Below, piece after piece: positions 52,546-63,400 of a stretch of DNA of 64,000 nt (positions are counted from its first letter, which is position 1; each line of letters starts with the position of its first letter). The stretch comes from Acestrorhynchus altus (lineage: Eukaryota > Chordata > Actinopteri > Characiformes > Acestrorhynchidae): NCBI GenBank assembly GCA_034509495.1, contig CM067503.1:10546994-10610993 (forward strand), written 5' to 3'. The translations under genes and the position numbers were made by a program. Below the pieces are notes generated by a model. It was not told the DNA's origin, searched no databases, and saw only the letters and a list, made by a program, of their open reading frames with translations.

Positions 52546-52828
52546 TTTGATTACTACATACTTGATATTCAGTTTCCTGGAAGTGGTGTGTTTTTAATTC
52601 ATTTCTAACTCTTGTCTTACTTTGATACCAACTTTCTTCATATAAACAACTAAAAAGAAAATCATATACTTTAGCTATAATAGTTCTATTTAATAAAATA
52701 ACATCTAATTATTCACTATTCCTATGAAAACATGGATTTAATTTAATAATAATAGTGACTATTCTGTTTTTTTTAAATAAATATAGTGAATGGCTGTACT
52801 CAGCTAGAGCCGTACCTCTAAAACTCAC

Positions 52829-52945
52829 CGGTCGGTAAACAGCTTTATTTGGAAGATGAATAAAGGCTGTGTTCGTCCAGTTTAATCATCCTTTACAAGC
52901 AAAATAAAAACGACCCCCGACCCCAGCTCTCTGTCCGCGCAAGAC
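52829..52945 (-). other. ropn1l: Predicted non-coding first exon of ropn1l (right end approximate)
   Basis: On the minus strand a clean donor (GACCG/GTGAGT) ends an exon at 52829. It pairs naturally with the acceptor at 50631, two bases before the ropn1l ATG, leaving a 2.2 kb intron. The transcription start is placed only by the X-box motifs just upstream. Confidence 0.55.
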
Positions 52946-52948
52946 CCC

Positions 52949-52962
52949 GTTTCCATAGCAAC
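52949..52962. promoter_or_regulatory. X-box (RFX) motif, proximal
   Basis: GTTTCCATAGCAAC matches the RFX X-box consensus GTNNCC-AT-RGNAAC as an imperfect inverted repeat with a two-base spacer. It lies immediately 5' of the predicted ropn1l first exon, the usual position in genes of motile cilia controlled by RFX with FOXJ1. Confidence 0.7.
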
Positions 52963-52982
52963 GGTCTGTTTGTGCATAACAC

Positions 52983-52995
52983 GTTGCCTAGAAAC
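52983..52995. promoter_or_regulatory. Second, weaker X-box-like motif
   Basis: GTTGCCTAGAAAC has a perfect left half-site (GTTGCC) and a degenerate right half (AGAAAC) with a one-base spacer, 20 bp from the first motif. Confidence 0.5.
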
Positions 52996-53023
52996 AGCGG
53001 TGCAGCCTCAACTAGGCTCCGAA

Positions 53024-53048
53024 CCCCCGCCCCCCCCCCCCCCCCCCC
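53024..53048. repeat. Poly(C) tract
   Basis: About 25 C with one G interruption, in the ropn1l/ndufb4 divergent region. Such tracts often cause assembly-length errors. Confidence 0.85.
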
Positions 53049-53462
53049 AACACAAGAATAACTTCATATAGAACACTATAGTTATATTAATGCCGCTCAA
53101 AAAATATATATACACATATATATAAAATGATTAAATGGATCATTTAATGCAGTACTTTAAAGCTATATAATATAGCTATAAACTATAATATAGTTTTTTT
53201 CATTACATGTTTTTTTTGTTTTAAACTGATTTTGTGATTCGTGATTATAATTATTTTAATATAACAATATTATTATTATATAATTTGAATTTAATTGAAA
53301 CGATCAAAACAACAGTAACGCAAAAAAGGTCCGGAATGTCACTTATAACGTGTGATAAATATTAAATATTTATCTTTTTGAATGGAAATTGTGATCAAGA
53401 ATGAGCTTTTTAACTATATGCTATTTTTTATTTGTTTTAATTTTTTAGAAGCACTAGCGTGC

Positions 53463-53470
53463 ACTTCCGG
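53463..53470. promoter_or_regulatory. ETS/GABP-type site upstream of ndufb4
   Basis: ACTTCCGG, the reverse complement of the GABP (NRF-2) core CCGGAAGT, about 270 bp before the ndufb4 ATG. Such sites are typical of promoters of nuclear genes for mitochondrial proteins. ATGGCGG at the start codon also resembles a YY1 site. Confidence 0.5.
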
Positions 53471-53742
53471 TCGAATGGCGTTTATTTTGTATTTGTTATT
53501 CTAAAGAATTCATCTTTATATATAAATAAACAAGTATTAATATGTGTGCTTGCTATATTGCTAGCCATAACACGTTTTAGTCATATTTATTTTTTACTCT
53601 TAACGTAAATCTGTGATGTGCATTTATTCTATTATTTTAACGTGAAGGATGTAAGAGTACGAAGGGACTTTTATTGTGTTGTCGGGAGTCCCAGTCAGTG
53701 TGCAGCAGTTAAGTGATTCCGTGTCGGCCGGTCTCCGCAGAC

Positions 53743-53919
53743 ATGGCGGATTATAAGGAGGCTCCTCTGGCCACTCGGCCGAGGACACTGGACCCCGCGG
53801 AGTACTTCAGCCTGTCAGTGGATCAGCGCCGCGCGGCGGAGGACCGCGCCGCTCTCCGAGCCCAGCTGAAGAGGCAGTACCAGCTGCAGCTCAATAACCC
53901 TCACCGAACCGAGCTCATC
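53743..53919 (+). CDS. ndufb4: ndufb4 exon 1 (coding part)
   Basis: 59 codons from ATG in ggagaccgg-rich, CpG-rich sequence, ending ATC before GTGAGT. Reading past the donor stays open for about 50 codons, which is a false extension into the intron. Confidence 0.95.
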
Positions 53920-55548
53920 GTGAGTAAACCGCTCTCTGCGCAGCGCTGCAGGCGTGCCGGTGAAGACCGTCTGTGTGTGAGGATCTCCGACCTCACCGTG
54001 AAGACCCCCGGCGGCCAGCCAGACAGACCCGCGCCGAGTGACCTTCATGACCGCTCACTGGCTAATGCTAACTGATGGAGTGACGTCAGCAAAGCGTTGG
54101 GTTTAGAGTCTAGATTCTAGACCCCTGATATTATAAGCTGTAAAGCATGGGTTCTAGATTCTAGACCCCTGGCTTGTATAAGATGTAAACCATGGGTTCT
54201 AGATTCTAGACCCCTGGCTTATATAAGATGTAAAGCATTGCTTCTAGACCCCTGGCTTGTATAAGATGTAAAGCATTGGTTCTAGATTCCCTGTTTGTAT
54301 AAGATGTAAAGCATTGGTTCTAGATTCTAGACCCCTGGCTTGTATAAGTAGTAATACGGCAGGTGTATCTGTGTTTGTAGGAGGATCCTGCTCTGACCCG
54401 CTGGAGCTACGCTCGCAGCAACGTCTACCCTAACTTCAGACCAACCGCGAAGACCTCACTGCTGGGTGGTCTAGTTGGTGTGGTCCCACTCTTTGTTCTC
54501 TACTTTTTGTTTAAGACTGACAGGGTAAGTTCTCCAGCTGTGTCTGTTTTTGTTATATTCATTTAATTTTTATTATCCGTATTGTGTATTTATGTGTACT
54601 CAGTTTGGAAAGCTGAAATAAACAGATGTATATAATCTTCACAGCAGAAGTAAAGACATCATGTAAATAGCATTTTGGCTCTTTGAGAGGTTTAAAAAGC
54701 TCCGACTCATAATAAGCGATTGTCTTCATTTAGTGTTCAGTGAGTGCAACAGAGGTTCAAAACAAAAGATGCTTTTTCTGTGTCAGGAAGGGCCTTTCAT
54801 GACCATGAACTGGTTCTTAGTACTTCTAGCGTAGGGGCACGTCCAGTCCAGTCCAGAAAGTTTCCCAGTTTTGCCCACTTTGACGTAACACCTAGTCCCC
54901 CTCATTTCCTTGGTGAAGGGAGAGAAGAATTGAACAAGACCCTGAAGTGACCTATAATAGTGGACCTGACGTGAACACCTTCATTAATCAAAACTGTACA
55001 GTTTGACGTGTATCAGCTGTTTGTTGCATCTGTTCTTGTGAAAATTAATCTCTGATAAGCCTCTTGATAGTGTTATCAAAAATGTTCCCTTAAAGGTATT
55101 TACGTTGATTCCTGAAATTCCTGATTTATAGGATTTTTTCCTGATTTTAAAGATAAGTTGTGATTGAAACATTTGCAGAATAAAATTATGTAACTATGAT
55201 ATGATACAATCTTGGCCAATATTCTCAAGGAAAAGACAGCCAAGCCACCTTAAGCTGGTTGATCATCTTGGCTCTTTGCCATGGATAGTTAAGCAGTGGT
55301 GGAAAGATTGTACCATATAATACAAATATGCTGAACTGGGCTGTGACCTGAATGGATCTCTTACCATGTTTCTCTGAGTAGTTCAATCAAAATGTAGAAT
55401 TTGATAAAGACATTTGCTCATATAAGCAGTGATGGTTGATGGTTACCATCCACTGGACACCCTGACACCCATGTACTGTTTCTAAGCAGCATAATGGTAA
55501 AAGAGTATTCAATGAACAGCACAGAACGTAATTAACTTTAATTCAGAG

Positions 55549-55604
<56 letters not shown>

Positions 55605-56986
55605 ACTAAGCTTAAAACATGGCTCAGACATTGTTACGTATGTTTATGCAACCAGTGTTGACGCCTGTTGGTGATGAGGAAGTGTCTCAATTCATGGAGC
55701 TTTCTAGTAGTACTTGGTAAACTAAATAGTCCCTCCTTATATAACAACACTAATGAGGGAATAGGATTTTTTTGGTCACAGCCTTTGTATACAGTAGTTT
55801 TTTGTTTTGTTTGTTTTTTAGTGTCTCAGTTAGAGGTGGGCAATGTAATGATATTTTATCACTATATAGATTCATTTTGTCATGGTATGACATTTCATAT
55901 ATATTGTCATCGCTTTAGTTTGAGGGCATATTAGAAACCAAAATCATACAGTAGGTGTCTGTTGTTCTGTTGTCTACAGTGTTAAGAAGAGAAAATCTCT
56001 GACACTGACCCTTAAGTCCATAAGCATTATTTACTTTTTACCGCCTCCCCCGTGACCCTATTCAGGAATAAGCGGTATAGAAAATGGATGGATGGCTGGC
56101 TGACACAATTCATGAATACTGCTTCTAAATGGTCATTCATGGTGTATCTTTCATACACTCTATGGTAGGAGCTTATGTGTATTTAACTCAAATTTAATTT
56201 AGGACAGGAATAGAAACATGATTGTTTTAGGGACTTTGCTGTTGCACAGATTCTGCATTAGATCTGTGGACTTGGCCACTGAAAAGGGTTCCATGACCTC
56301 CTTGAAATGTACATAGGGTTACAAAGCAGCTCCAGAGCCATGAACAAATTCAAGTAGTGAAGTTCAGGATTAAGCTTCATAAACAATGATCAGCTACAAC
56401 AATAACACTTAATATAGAATTTAAGTGAAGGATCCCCTTGTACTGATGAAACAGCTCTGACCTGTCTAGATATGGAGTCCACAAGACTTCTTTCTGAAGG
56501 TGTCCTGTTGTACTGTATTAGTAGCAGAAGATCCTGCTAAGGTGCTCATGTCTTGCTCCAGTGCCCATAACCCTGTCACCAGTTTACTGTTTATACTATG
56601 GTCTAATTTTGGTAGGAACTGGTCACAGCAGTGGCTCAGATCCTTGTTTGCCTATTTTCCTGCTTCTAAAACATCAACTTTAAGAACTGGCTGTTCACTC
56701 ATTAAGGGGTTCCACTGTAGTCAGATAATGTTGTAAAGGTCAATGTTATTCACTTGTCCACCGGTCAGTGGTTTTAATGGTATGGCTGATTGATATATAC
56801 TTCAATGTTTAAGATTACTGTGGTAAGTTTACCTGTACAGTTGGCCAATGATTATCTTTTTGTCATCATAATGCATTTTAAGTATAGCAGCAGCTGATGT
56901 GTGTGTTCTCTGTGTGTTTTCAGGACAAGAAGGAGCAGCAAATAAAAGATGGAACTTATGTCCGTCCTTACAGACTCTCATACTGA
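53743..56986 (+). CDS. ndufb4: ndufb4, NADH dehydrogenase (ubiquinone) 1 beta subcomplex subunit 4
   Basis: Exons 53743-53919, 54381-54524 and 56924-56986 join to 384 bp, 127 aa (human 129). The start MADYKEAP is followed by TLDPAEYF, RAQLKRQYQLQ and HRTELIEDPAL, then WSYAR..NVYPNFRPT, a single membrane segment at residues about 86-104 (SLLGGLVGVVPLFVLYFLF), and a C-terminus DKKEQQIKDGTYVRPYRLSY that keeps the family's LSY end. Introns are GT-AG and all in phase 0. NDUFB4 (B15) is an accessory subunit of the distal membrane arm of mitochondrial complex I and carries no catalytic centre. A poly(A) signal AATAAA lies at 57045-57050. It converges with hgd and diverges from ropn1l. Confidence 0.97.
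54098..54352. repeat. Minisatellite in ndufb4 intron 1, unit about 46 bp, about 6 copies
   Basis: Successive units share ggttctagattctagacccc and tggcttgtataagatgtaaag. Units differ by small deletions (the fourth and fifth lack part of the TCTAGATTCTAGA palindrome). It fills more than half of the 461 bp intron. Confidence 0.9.
54381..54524 (+). CDS. ndufb4: ndufb4 exon 2
   Basis: 48 codons between acceptor gtttgtag and donor GTAAGT, encoding EDPALTRWSYARSNVYPNF and the transmembrane helix. Confidence 0.96.
55551..55602. repeat. (GT)n microsatellite, 26 units
   Basis: Pure GT array in ndufb4 intron 2. Confidence 0.95.
56041..56096 (-). repeat. Truncated copy of the same tail, reverse orientation
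   Basis: The reverse complement reads ccatccattttct..accgcttattcctgaatagggtcac, identical in layout to 39990-40030. Confidence 0.8.
56480..56790. mobile_element. DNA transposon fragment
   Basis: Contains attttcctgcttctaaaaca and tcaactttaagaactgg and ends cggtcagtggttttaatggt. I recognise this phrase order from a common fish Tc1-like element whose ends carry a tggtcataatgttatggctg motif. Confidence 0.5.
56924..56986 (+). CDS. ndufb4: ndufb4 exon 3 (terminal)
   Basis: 21 codons after acceptor gtgttttcag, encoding DKKEQQIKDGTYVRPYRLSY and TGA. It is too short to show up by ORF length. Confidence 0.95.
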   Translation, partial: DKKEQQIKDGTYVRPYRLSY

Positions 56987-57295
56987 GTGTTGACAACCTG
57001 TATTACAATATAAATCTTTGTGTCAAATAGTAGCTGTAATTATAAATAAACCTTTTCTGTTGAAATTATGAGCAGGTATCATTTTCATTGTTCATTCTTT
57101 TATTATAATTTAGCTTCTAAAAGCATGTTTCTTTTCTTTGGTGGTATATTTTCAGTTGAGACAGCTCAGCTTTGTCTGTCTGTGATTACAATACAGATGT
57201 GAGAGGATAATCAAACATAGGTTAGGCCTGTTCCAATCTATCTTCTTCCACACCCTCTATCTGTAACATGGTATCACATGGTGTAGCCACATATA

Positions 57296-57448
57296 CTATG
57301 GCCTCTTCTTATTGCTGGGTCTCCAGTTTGGGTTGAAGTGGCTCTTGAGAGGCTCCCAGCATTTGTAATAGCTCTTGTCCAGACGCTGGCATGTCTCAAG
57401 TCCCCACTTGGTAACAGCCATGCTGAAGGATGACTCAAACATGAAAGC
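57296..57448 (-). CDS. hgd: hgd terminal exon
   Basis: 51 codons including TAG at 57296-57298, acceptor ggttgtcctag. It encodes AFMFESSFSMAVTKWGLE and YYKCWEPLKSHFNPNWRP. The last few residues (SNKKRP) differ from human, as expected of a variable tail. Confidence 0.95.
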   Translation of the reverse strand, partial: AFMFESSFSMAVTKWGLETCQRLDKSYYKCWEPLKSHFNPNWRPSNKKRP

Positions 57449-60400
57449 CTAGGACAACCAAAAGAAGAACAGGTTTCACTTGTTGAATGTTGCAGGATGA
57501 GTGGAAGTTATGCCAAAGTGACAGTTTATCAGCAAATCAGTTTTGTATTCCCTTCATCTTTGTTTTATTGTCCTTCTATGGCAGTGAAACAGAATTTCTC
57601 CCCTGCCTTGATCCCATTCTAGCACAAACACACCCAAAGTGGCAGGGATCTGTCTCAGTGACTGGGAAACTTAATGGAGATGAATTATGAGAGATAAAAT
57701 GCTGTGGGGTCACTACATATTTCTTTTCAGCCTGGCTTGGGGATCAATCCAGCAGCCTTCTGGGCCCAATCTACTTCTCTAAATTTTTGGTTGTTGGTTC
57801 TCCAGATGTCAAGTCTGCTCAGGTGCAATTGCCATTTAATTCAGTAACAGGAATTTATGATAAAGTAGTAACAAGTAATAGGGTTATAGTCTGTTACTGC
57901 ATTACCAAAAACTTTGCCTCGATCCATGTAAAGTTAAAAAGGAATTCCACTGATTCCCCACTTTTTCTGCTAAATGTATGCTTTCATTTAAATACTGGTG
58001 GGTTGATGTGAAATTTTCTGGTCTAGGGAACATATGAACTTGCAACTCTGGAAATTAGAATATATGGTTTGTTTTTGTACATGTATGAATGTCATATTTT
58101 AACACACGTATGAGGTTGAAAAGGTTGAGAACCCCTGCCTTAAATCAGAAACGCCACACTGGACACTCTCCACTCTTCCTCCAGGAGCATGAATTCAGTC
58201 TCTAGGAGCAACAGCCCAGTTCTTTTTCTCCTTAGCTCAGCTAAGACCCAGTGTAAGATAAATGTGATATAAGCATGCAGTTTTCACAATGCAAACTGGT
58301 GAACCTCTCCGCTTTAGTCCAAAAATAAAAGAAAACATGTCAAACACCAAACAAGTCTTAGCTGACTGCCTAGACATGGTGTAAAAGTGAGTTGTACCAT
58401 TGTTCCCTCAGCAACTCTCTCTGGTTTGAGCTCAGCTGTGCTGTTCTTCTCAAAGCAATCAAAATCAGGCCCATGTGGGGTCATGATGCTGTGGAGACTC
58501 CCTCCTCCAGGCTGGAAGCCCTCTTCCTTTGCCTCATAGTGACCCTTGATCAAGCCCATGAACTCACTCATGCAGTTCCCTGAAACAGAGACAGGGGGAG
58601 GTATAAGACAACAGTCCATCCCTGTAGAACATGTTGGTTCTGTATGTGGGAATAAAACCTTCTGACTTACTGTGGTAGTAAGGTGGGCGAAAAGTGTGGT
58701 CAGCCACCCCCCAGCGTGGGGGGAATATGACAAAGTCTGCAATGGCCACACCAGGCCTGGTGGACTTGGCGGTCAGCACAGTAAAAATAGAAGGATCCTG
58801 AAACAGATTAAACATTTGAATGTGCAAAATGGTTCAAATGAAATCTGTATAAATCAATACCCAGATATTGTTGGTCGCTGCTTTCAGATAGCTCATCCAG
58901 GGCCAGTCGTCCAGGCTGACTAACCAGGACTTGACCAGCATAGCGTAGGATGCCTTTGATTTTGGTCATGCATGGTCATGTTGGTCAACCAGCTTGGTCT
59001 TTGGTCAGACTGATTGTCTAGCTTGGTCAGGTTGATCATGCTTGTAGACCAACTAAACCATCAAATGAATGCACACCTTACACTGATCAAGAACCAAGCT
59101 GGTCAACCAGTTTAGCCAGCTTAAAGAGCTGGTCAGGCTGTTTCTTTCAGGCAGGTTATTCTATTCAGCTACATAATACTTTATATGTCCAAAAATTTGG
59201 GAACACCCCTTTAAATGAAAGCATTCAGCTACTTCACACCCATTACTGAAGCTTTTCTAGTCTAGTCCCTGGAGAGAAGTGTCTTTAATAGAACTCATGA
59301 ACCCTCTGGCATCATGCATAATGCCAGCCATGCACTACAGGGGTGTAAAGCTCCCCATCATCACTGGAACTGTGTTCACTGGAATAACGGTGGTCCATCC
59401 AGTACAATGAACTAGGCAATTGGGGATAAGGTGGGTTGGTGATCACTGTCACTGAATGCAATCAAATCCTCATAGTAATTCTCCAAACTCTAGTGGAAGC
59501 CTTCCCTAGACAGTGGAGACAACTAAGGATAATTTTACTCCCCTTGATATCAGAAGAAACTGAAATTACAGGTGTCCCGATCCTTTTGCCCACCGTTTCT
59601 GCAGTAGAAGTAGAAGATGAAGACCTGGACTAGCCATACTCACTGCATGGTCAAATGCGACACAGTTGACCACCATGAAGTTCTCCAGGTTATATTTGTA
59701 GGGTGTGTAGTTTCCATGCCATGCCACCACATTGAATGGAGAAAAGTCCTGCAAAGCCAAAATGTGAATTGAAAAGGATGCAGGCATTGTAAAGTACGGA
59801 ATTATCGCTGTAAATTGCCCTCAATTTAGAAGCCAAAGGAGCAGAATATTGCCTTGAACATTACAATGACCTGAATTTGATTTTTAATTTACTCTGCCTG
59901 TTTATCCTTCACAATGTTTTCAATGTGTCCAATTAATTCCCTCAATAAAAGTTCTGAAACTTTTTCCATTTTTCTGCTCAGACTCGAGAGAAGAGCGAAA
60001 TTGTTTAGTGGTTATAGAGTGGAGAAATTTCTTTATCTTGATCGTTAAAAACACAGCAATTTTATATAGCCCTCTGTTGATAATGTTGCAGTGAAGAGAC
60101 ATTGAATGGTGGCTGTAAAATCAATATAATTCATTACAGTCAAGACTGCCTGCAGTCCTGACCCTCGTACTCCCCCTGTCGCTTCGCCACACACACAAAG
60201 CTCATACTGTGAGACGTGTCCCAGTCACAACTTCAAGAGCAAACAGACACAAACAGCAGTCCGCACCCAACACACAACAAGGCCTTTTTTTTACAGTTAC
60301 ATACATTCTCACAAAGACATGCTCTATGCACCCTGGGGGCTTCCTGGACCCCGAGGTTTGTAATCTCACAGACATTACTGCTCTCAGGATAACTCCACCA

Positions 60401-63400
60401 GACTTGATTAAAATAGAGACGAAAACACCCGTACACACAAAATACAAACAGATTGGCCCAGTCAAGCAAATAATAAGTTAATTTGAGCAATTTCAGCACT
60501 CAGCAGGAGATCAGAACAGCAGGACCAAGACAGCAGTCTCTCCCTCGAGATGGGGGTCTGACAACCTCTTACATTTTAAGAGAGGAGAGATAGTGGGCTT
60601 GTTCTGCCCGGGAACAGGCAGAGAAGGACGCTCCCTACATATCTGATGTGCAATAATGAGGATTGATACCACCCTCATGGTGTGTTTGCTTCCAGTGTGG
60701 CAGCTTTCGGATGGTAAATTTCTCCTGCAAGCCATCGCAAGTCAATCCAATTATGCACGCAACAGGGCACTCAGGAAAATCATTTCAGAGCAAAACGTGT
60801 CGAAATTATTCCGTAATGCAGGAAACATTTTCCAGGTGAAAGGATTATGCCGTGAAAATGCAGAGGATGTTAACTAATTAAAGGCAATTATGACCTGAAG
60901 ACTGTCAGGGACGGAAGCTTGCTGATCCCTTATCAAAACATATAATGGCTTTATTGTTGGAGGACTGACAGAAAACATGACTAATGAGTAGGTTTTAGTG
61001 TAGTAAAGAAGATCTGAGAGGGACCAAAAAGACTGTTTAGTGGGATAATGTCTGAACAACCTTTGGAAGGACGGCTCCTTAAAGTAACTTTTGAAATTGA
61101 ATGAACCTTCATACACATATTTTGAGAACAGTATCCAGGCAAATATGTAATAGGAACATTTATTTGGCCAATGGAACAGCAGTCATTGGAATGACTTCCC
61201 TTGCTCACCTTAGAGCACACCAAGTCCAGAAAGATCTGCACTGATAACCTGTGCAGGATAGATTTTAAAGTCCTCGTCCTTGTACATGCAAAATGTCAGG
61301 GAAGTGCTTGGGAACGCTCATACTTGTATAAGTGAGGCACTGTCTTAGAAGGCATTACTACCCACAGTGGACAGCGCAGTGGCCACCCCCAGGTATATGG
61401 CATATGGGAACAGAAGACCCACCAAAGTGCCTCTGGTAACACCACGACATGTGATGTCACCTGATGAGTCCTGGTACCACTTGTTTTGTGGCAGATGGTA
61501 TGGTTTGTGTGTGGTGCAGACCCCATGAAGCCATGGACCCCAGTTGTCAACAGGGCACTGTGCAGGCTGGTGGTGGTTCTATACTGTATTCTCATGGCAA
61601 GGCTTGATCCACTAGTCTACCTAAACATATTATTTACAGTCCCCATTTCACTGCTTGGTGAACATTTTATGCCTTTCATGGACCTCATGTTCCCTCGTGA
61701 TGATGGGATATTCCAGCAGAATAATGCACAATGAATTTGGGTCCAAGTTGTCCAGCATTGGCTTGAGCATTCTGGATAGTTGTGGCCTGCTTGTTGACAT
61801 GATATGAAAACTGAGAATATATGGGATGTGCTGAAGAGGTCAATTTACACCCAGTATTCTGCACAGTATTTTTATTTACATTACCTAATTATTTTGTTAA
61901 ATTTAAATAAAACTGTTTCCCCACTCTCATAGAACATGACACAGTGACAGAATGCATATCTAACACACTATTCACAGAAAAGAAAAAGTACTTCAAATGG
62001 TCTTTGAGTAATAGCCCTTTTGTTTCTATAAGGAACCATGTTTGTAGTAGAGATGTGTGAGTGTGAAGACTGTTTAAACTCGTTAAAACTCTATTCTGCA
62101 GACCTGTTCTTCACATTTCTGTTACAACATGGTTCTTTATGGAACCAAACATGGTTCTTCTCTGGCATCACTCAAATAGCTATTTGTAGCACCTTTAATT
62201 TTAGTGCACTTATCCCTTCAGTGACAGGGTGATAATGGTTCTTGTAATGAGTTTGTCCACACAGAGAAATTCATGTGTGACTCAAGATTCATCATCATAT
62301 TTAGCCCATATTTAGTCCTACCATCGCTTCTTTCAAGAAAATATTAAAGTTGCCGTTTCTGGTCTCAGACCAACCCGTGGTAATACAGTGCCACAAAGGG
62401 ACCACTCTAGAATGATGTTTTATCTCAATTATGATTACTTCAGTATCATTATTATTAACTACAATATTATCTTTTATAATAACAATACTGTTATACGTAT
62501 CTATTATTGTCTACTACCATATTATCGTGTTACCATATTCAGGGTACCACATCACTTATAACCATAACTTACAGACCTCTCTCTATATGTGGAGCACATC
62601 ATGCTGCTGTCATGATAACCAGCCAATCCTATACAGAAAGAAAGGCAGCGGCACAGTTGTTGCATGACACAATTAGCTTTACTTAAACCAATCAAAAACC
62701 CCGAACACCCGAAACGTTAAGAAGAGAGTGAATCAAATTGTGCTTGGAACACAAATACCTTTATGGATAAAAACATGATTATAATGTCTTGTGTTTATAA
62801 ACATTAACTTGAGAAAATTGATGAAAACACCTTAATTAATGTATTGGGATAAATCAATCAGACTTATTTTGTAACTCACTGGTGAATTAATGCACACTGT
62901 ATTTAAAAAGCTATTACTGATATAAAAACTGCTTCCCATCAAGAAAATGTTGTACACATCTAACAGGGATCAGATGGGATTTTGCATGAACTCCCCTTTG
63001 ATTTAAATTTAAATGTTCATCTGATTTTAACTGATCCATATATTTGAATGAATAGTTTTATCAATATGTCATTTTCTTCTGTTTCTTACTGTTGAAATAT
63101 ATCAGCACTCTGAGGGGCTGTAAGAGACCTGCTCTATAAATACTGAGTAAAAAGTAAGTAAATTAAGTAAAAATAATACGTTTGTTTTCATGATTACATT
63201 ATTAAGCATCATTAGCATAATGTACCTGCTGACAGGCAAAGAGCTTCCCCTGGTACTTGTTGATGACAGTGTAACCAGTGGCCACAGTGCGGTCTTCAAA
63301 CCACGCCACTGGTATCTGGAAGTCACGGGGATTAGCCAGTCCATTAGCCCCTAAAGTAAAGTACAAGAAATAGTAATTAACTGATAATGTGATGCTTAAG

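Larger units (their letters stand above)
50631..52828. other. ropn1l: ropn1l first intron
   Basis: Inferred from the acceptor before the ATG and the donor at 52828. It is packed with repeats: a MITE fragment (51120-51415), a Tc1 transposase fragment (51690-51795), a LINE reverse-transcriptase fragment (51800-51995) and a known-looking fish repeat (52410-52545). Confidence 0.55.
52996..53742. promoter_or_regulatory. Divergent promoter region ropn1l / ndufb4
   Basis: Separates the minus-strand ropn1l first exon from the plus-strand ndufb4 start. GC-rich ends flank an AT-rich centre that contains a poly(C) tract (about 53024-53048). No other coding sequence is present. Confidence 0.5.
54525..56923. 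other. ndufb4: ndufb4 intron 2
   Basis: 2.4 kb intron with a (GT)n array (55551-55602), a gggcaat-type repeat (55840-55920), a truncated L2-type tail in reverse (56041-56096) and a fragment of a DNA transposon (56480-56790). No coding exon was seen. Confidence 0.6.
57449..59643. other. hgd: hgd introns between the last four exons
   Basis: Two longer non-coding stretches: 57449-58397 has no recognised feature, and 58798-59643 is made mostly of an ACCAGCTTGGTC-type repeat (58880-59150) followed by a MITE (59188-59606). Confidence 0.55.
59749..63225. other. hgd: hgd intron of 3.5 kb
   Basis: Contains a complex, low-repeat block at about 60490-60900, a Tc1-like transposase relic (61360-61900, plus strand) and a ggttcttt-type MITE (61990-62220). 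No hgd exon was missed: the flanking exons join in frame. Confidence 0.6.

Noticed and set aside
53743..54075. Extended ndufb4 frame of more than 100 codons from 53743
   Set aside because: The extension past 53919 reads through a GTGAGT donor; the true exon 2 at 54381 resumes the conserved protein.
58314..58751. 145-codon minus-strand frame across two hgd exons
   Set aside because: Only the part at 58398-58579 is exon; the rest is intron read-through on either side.
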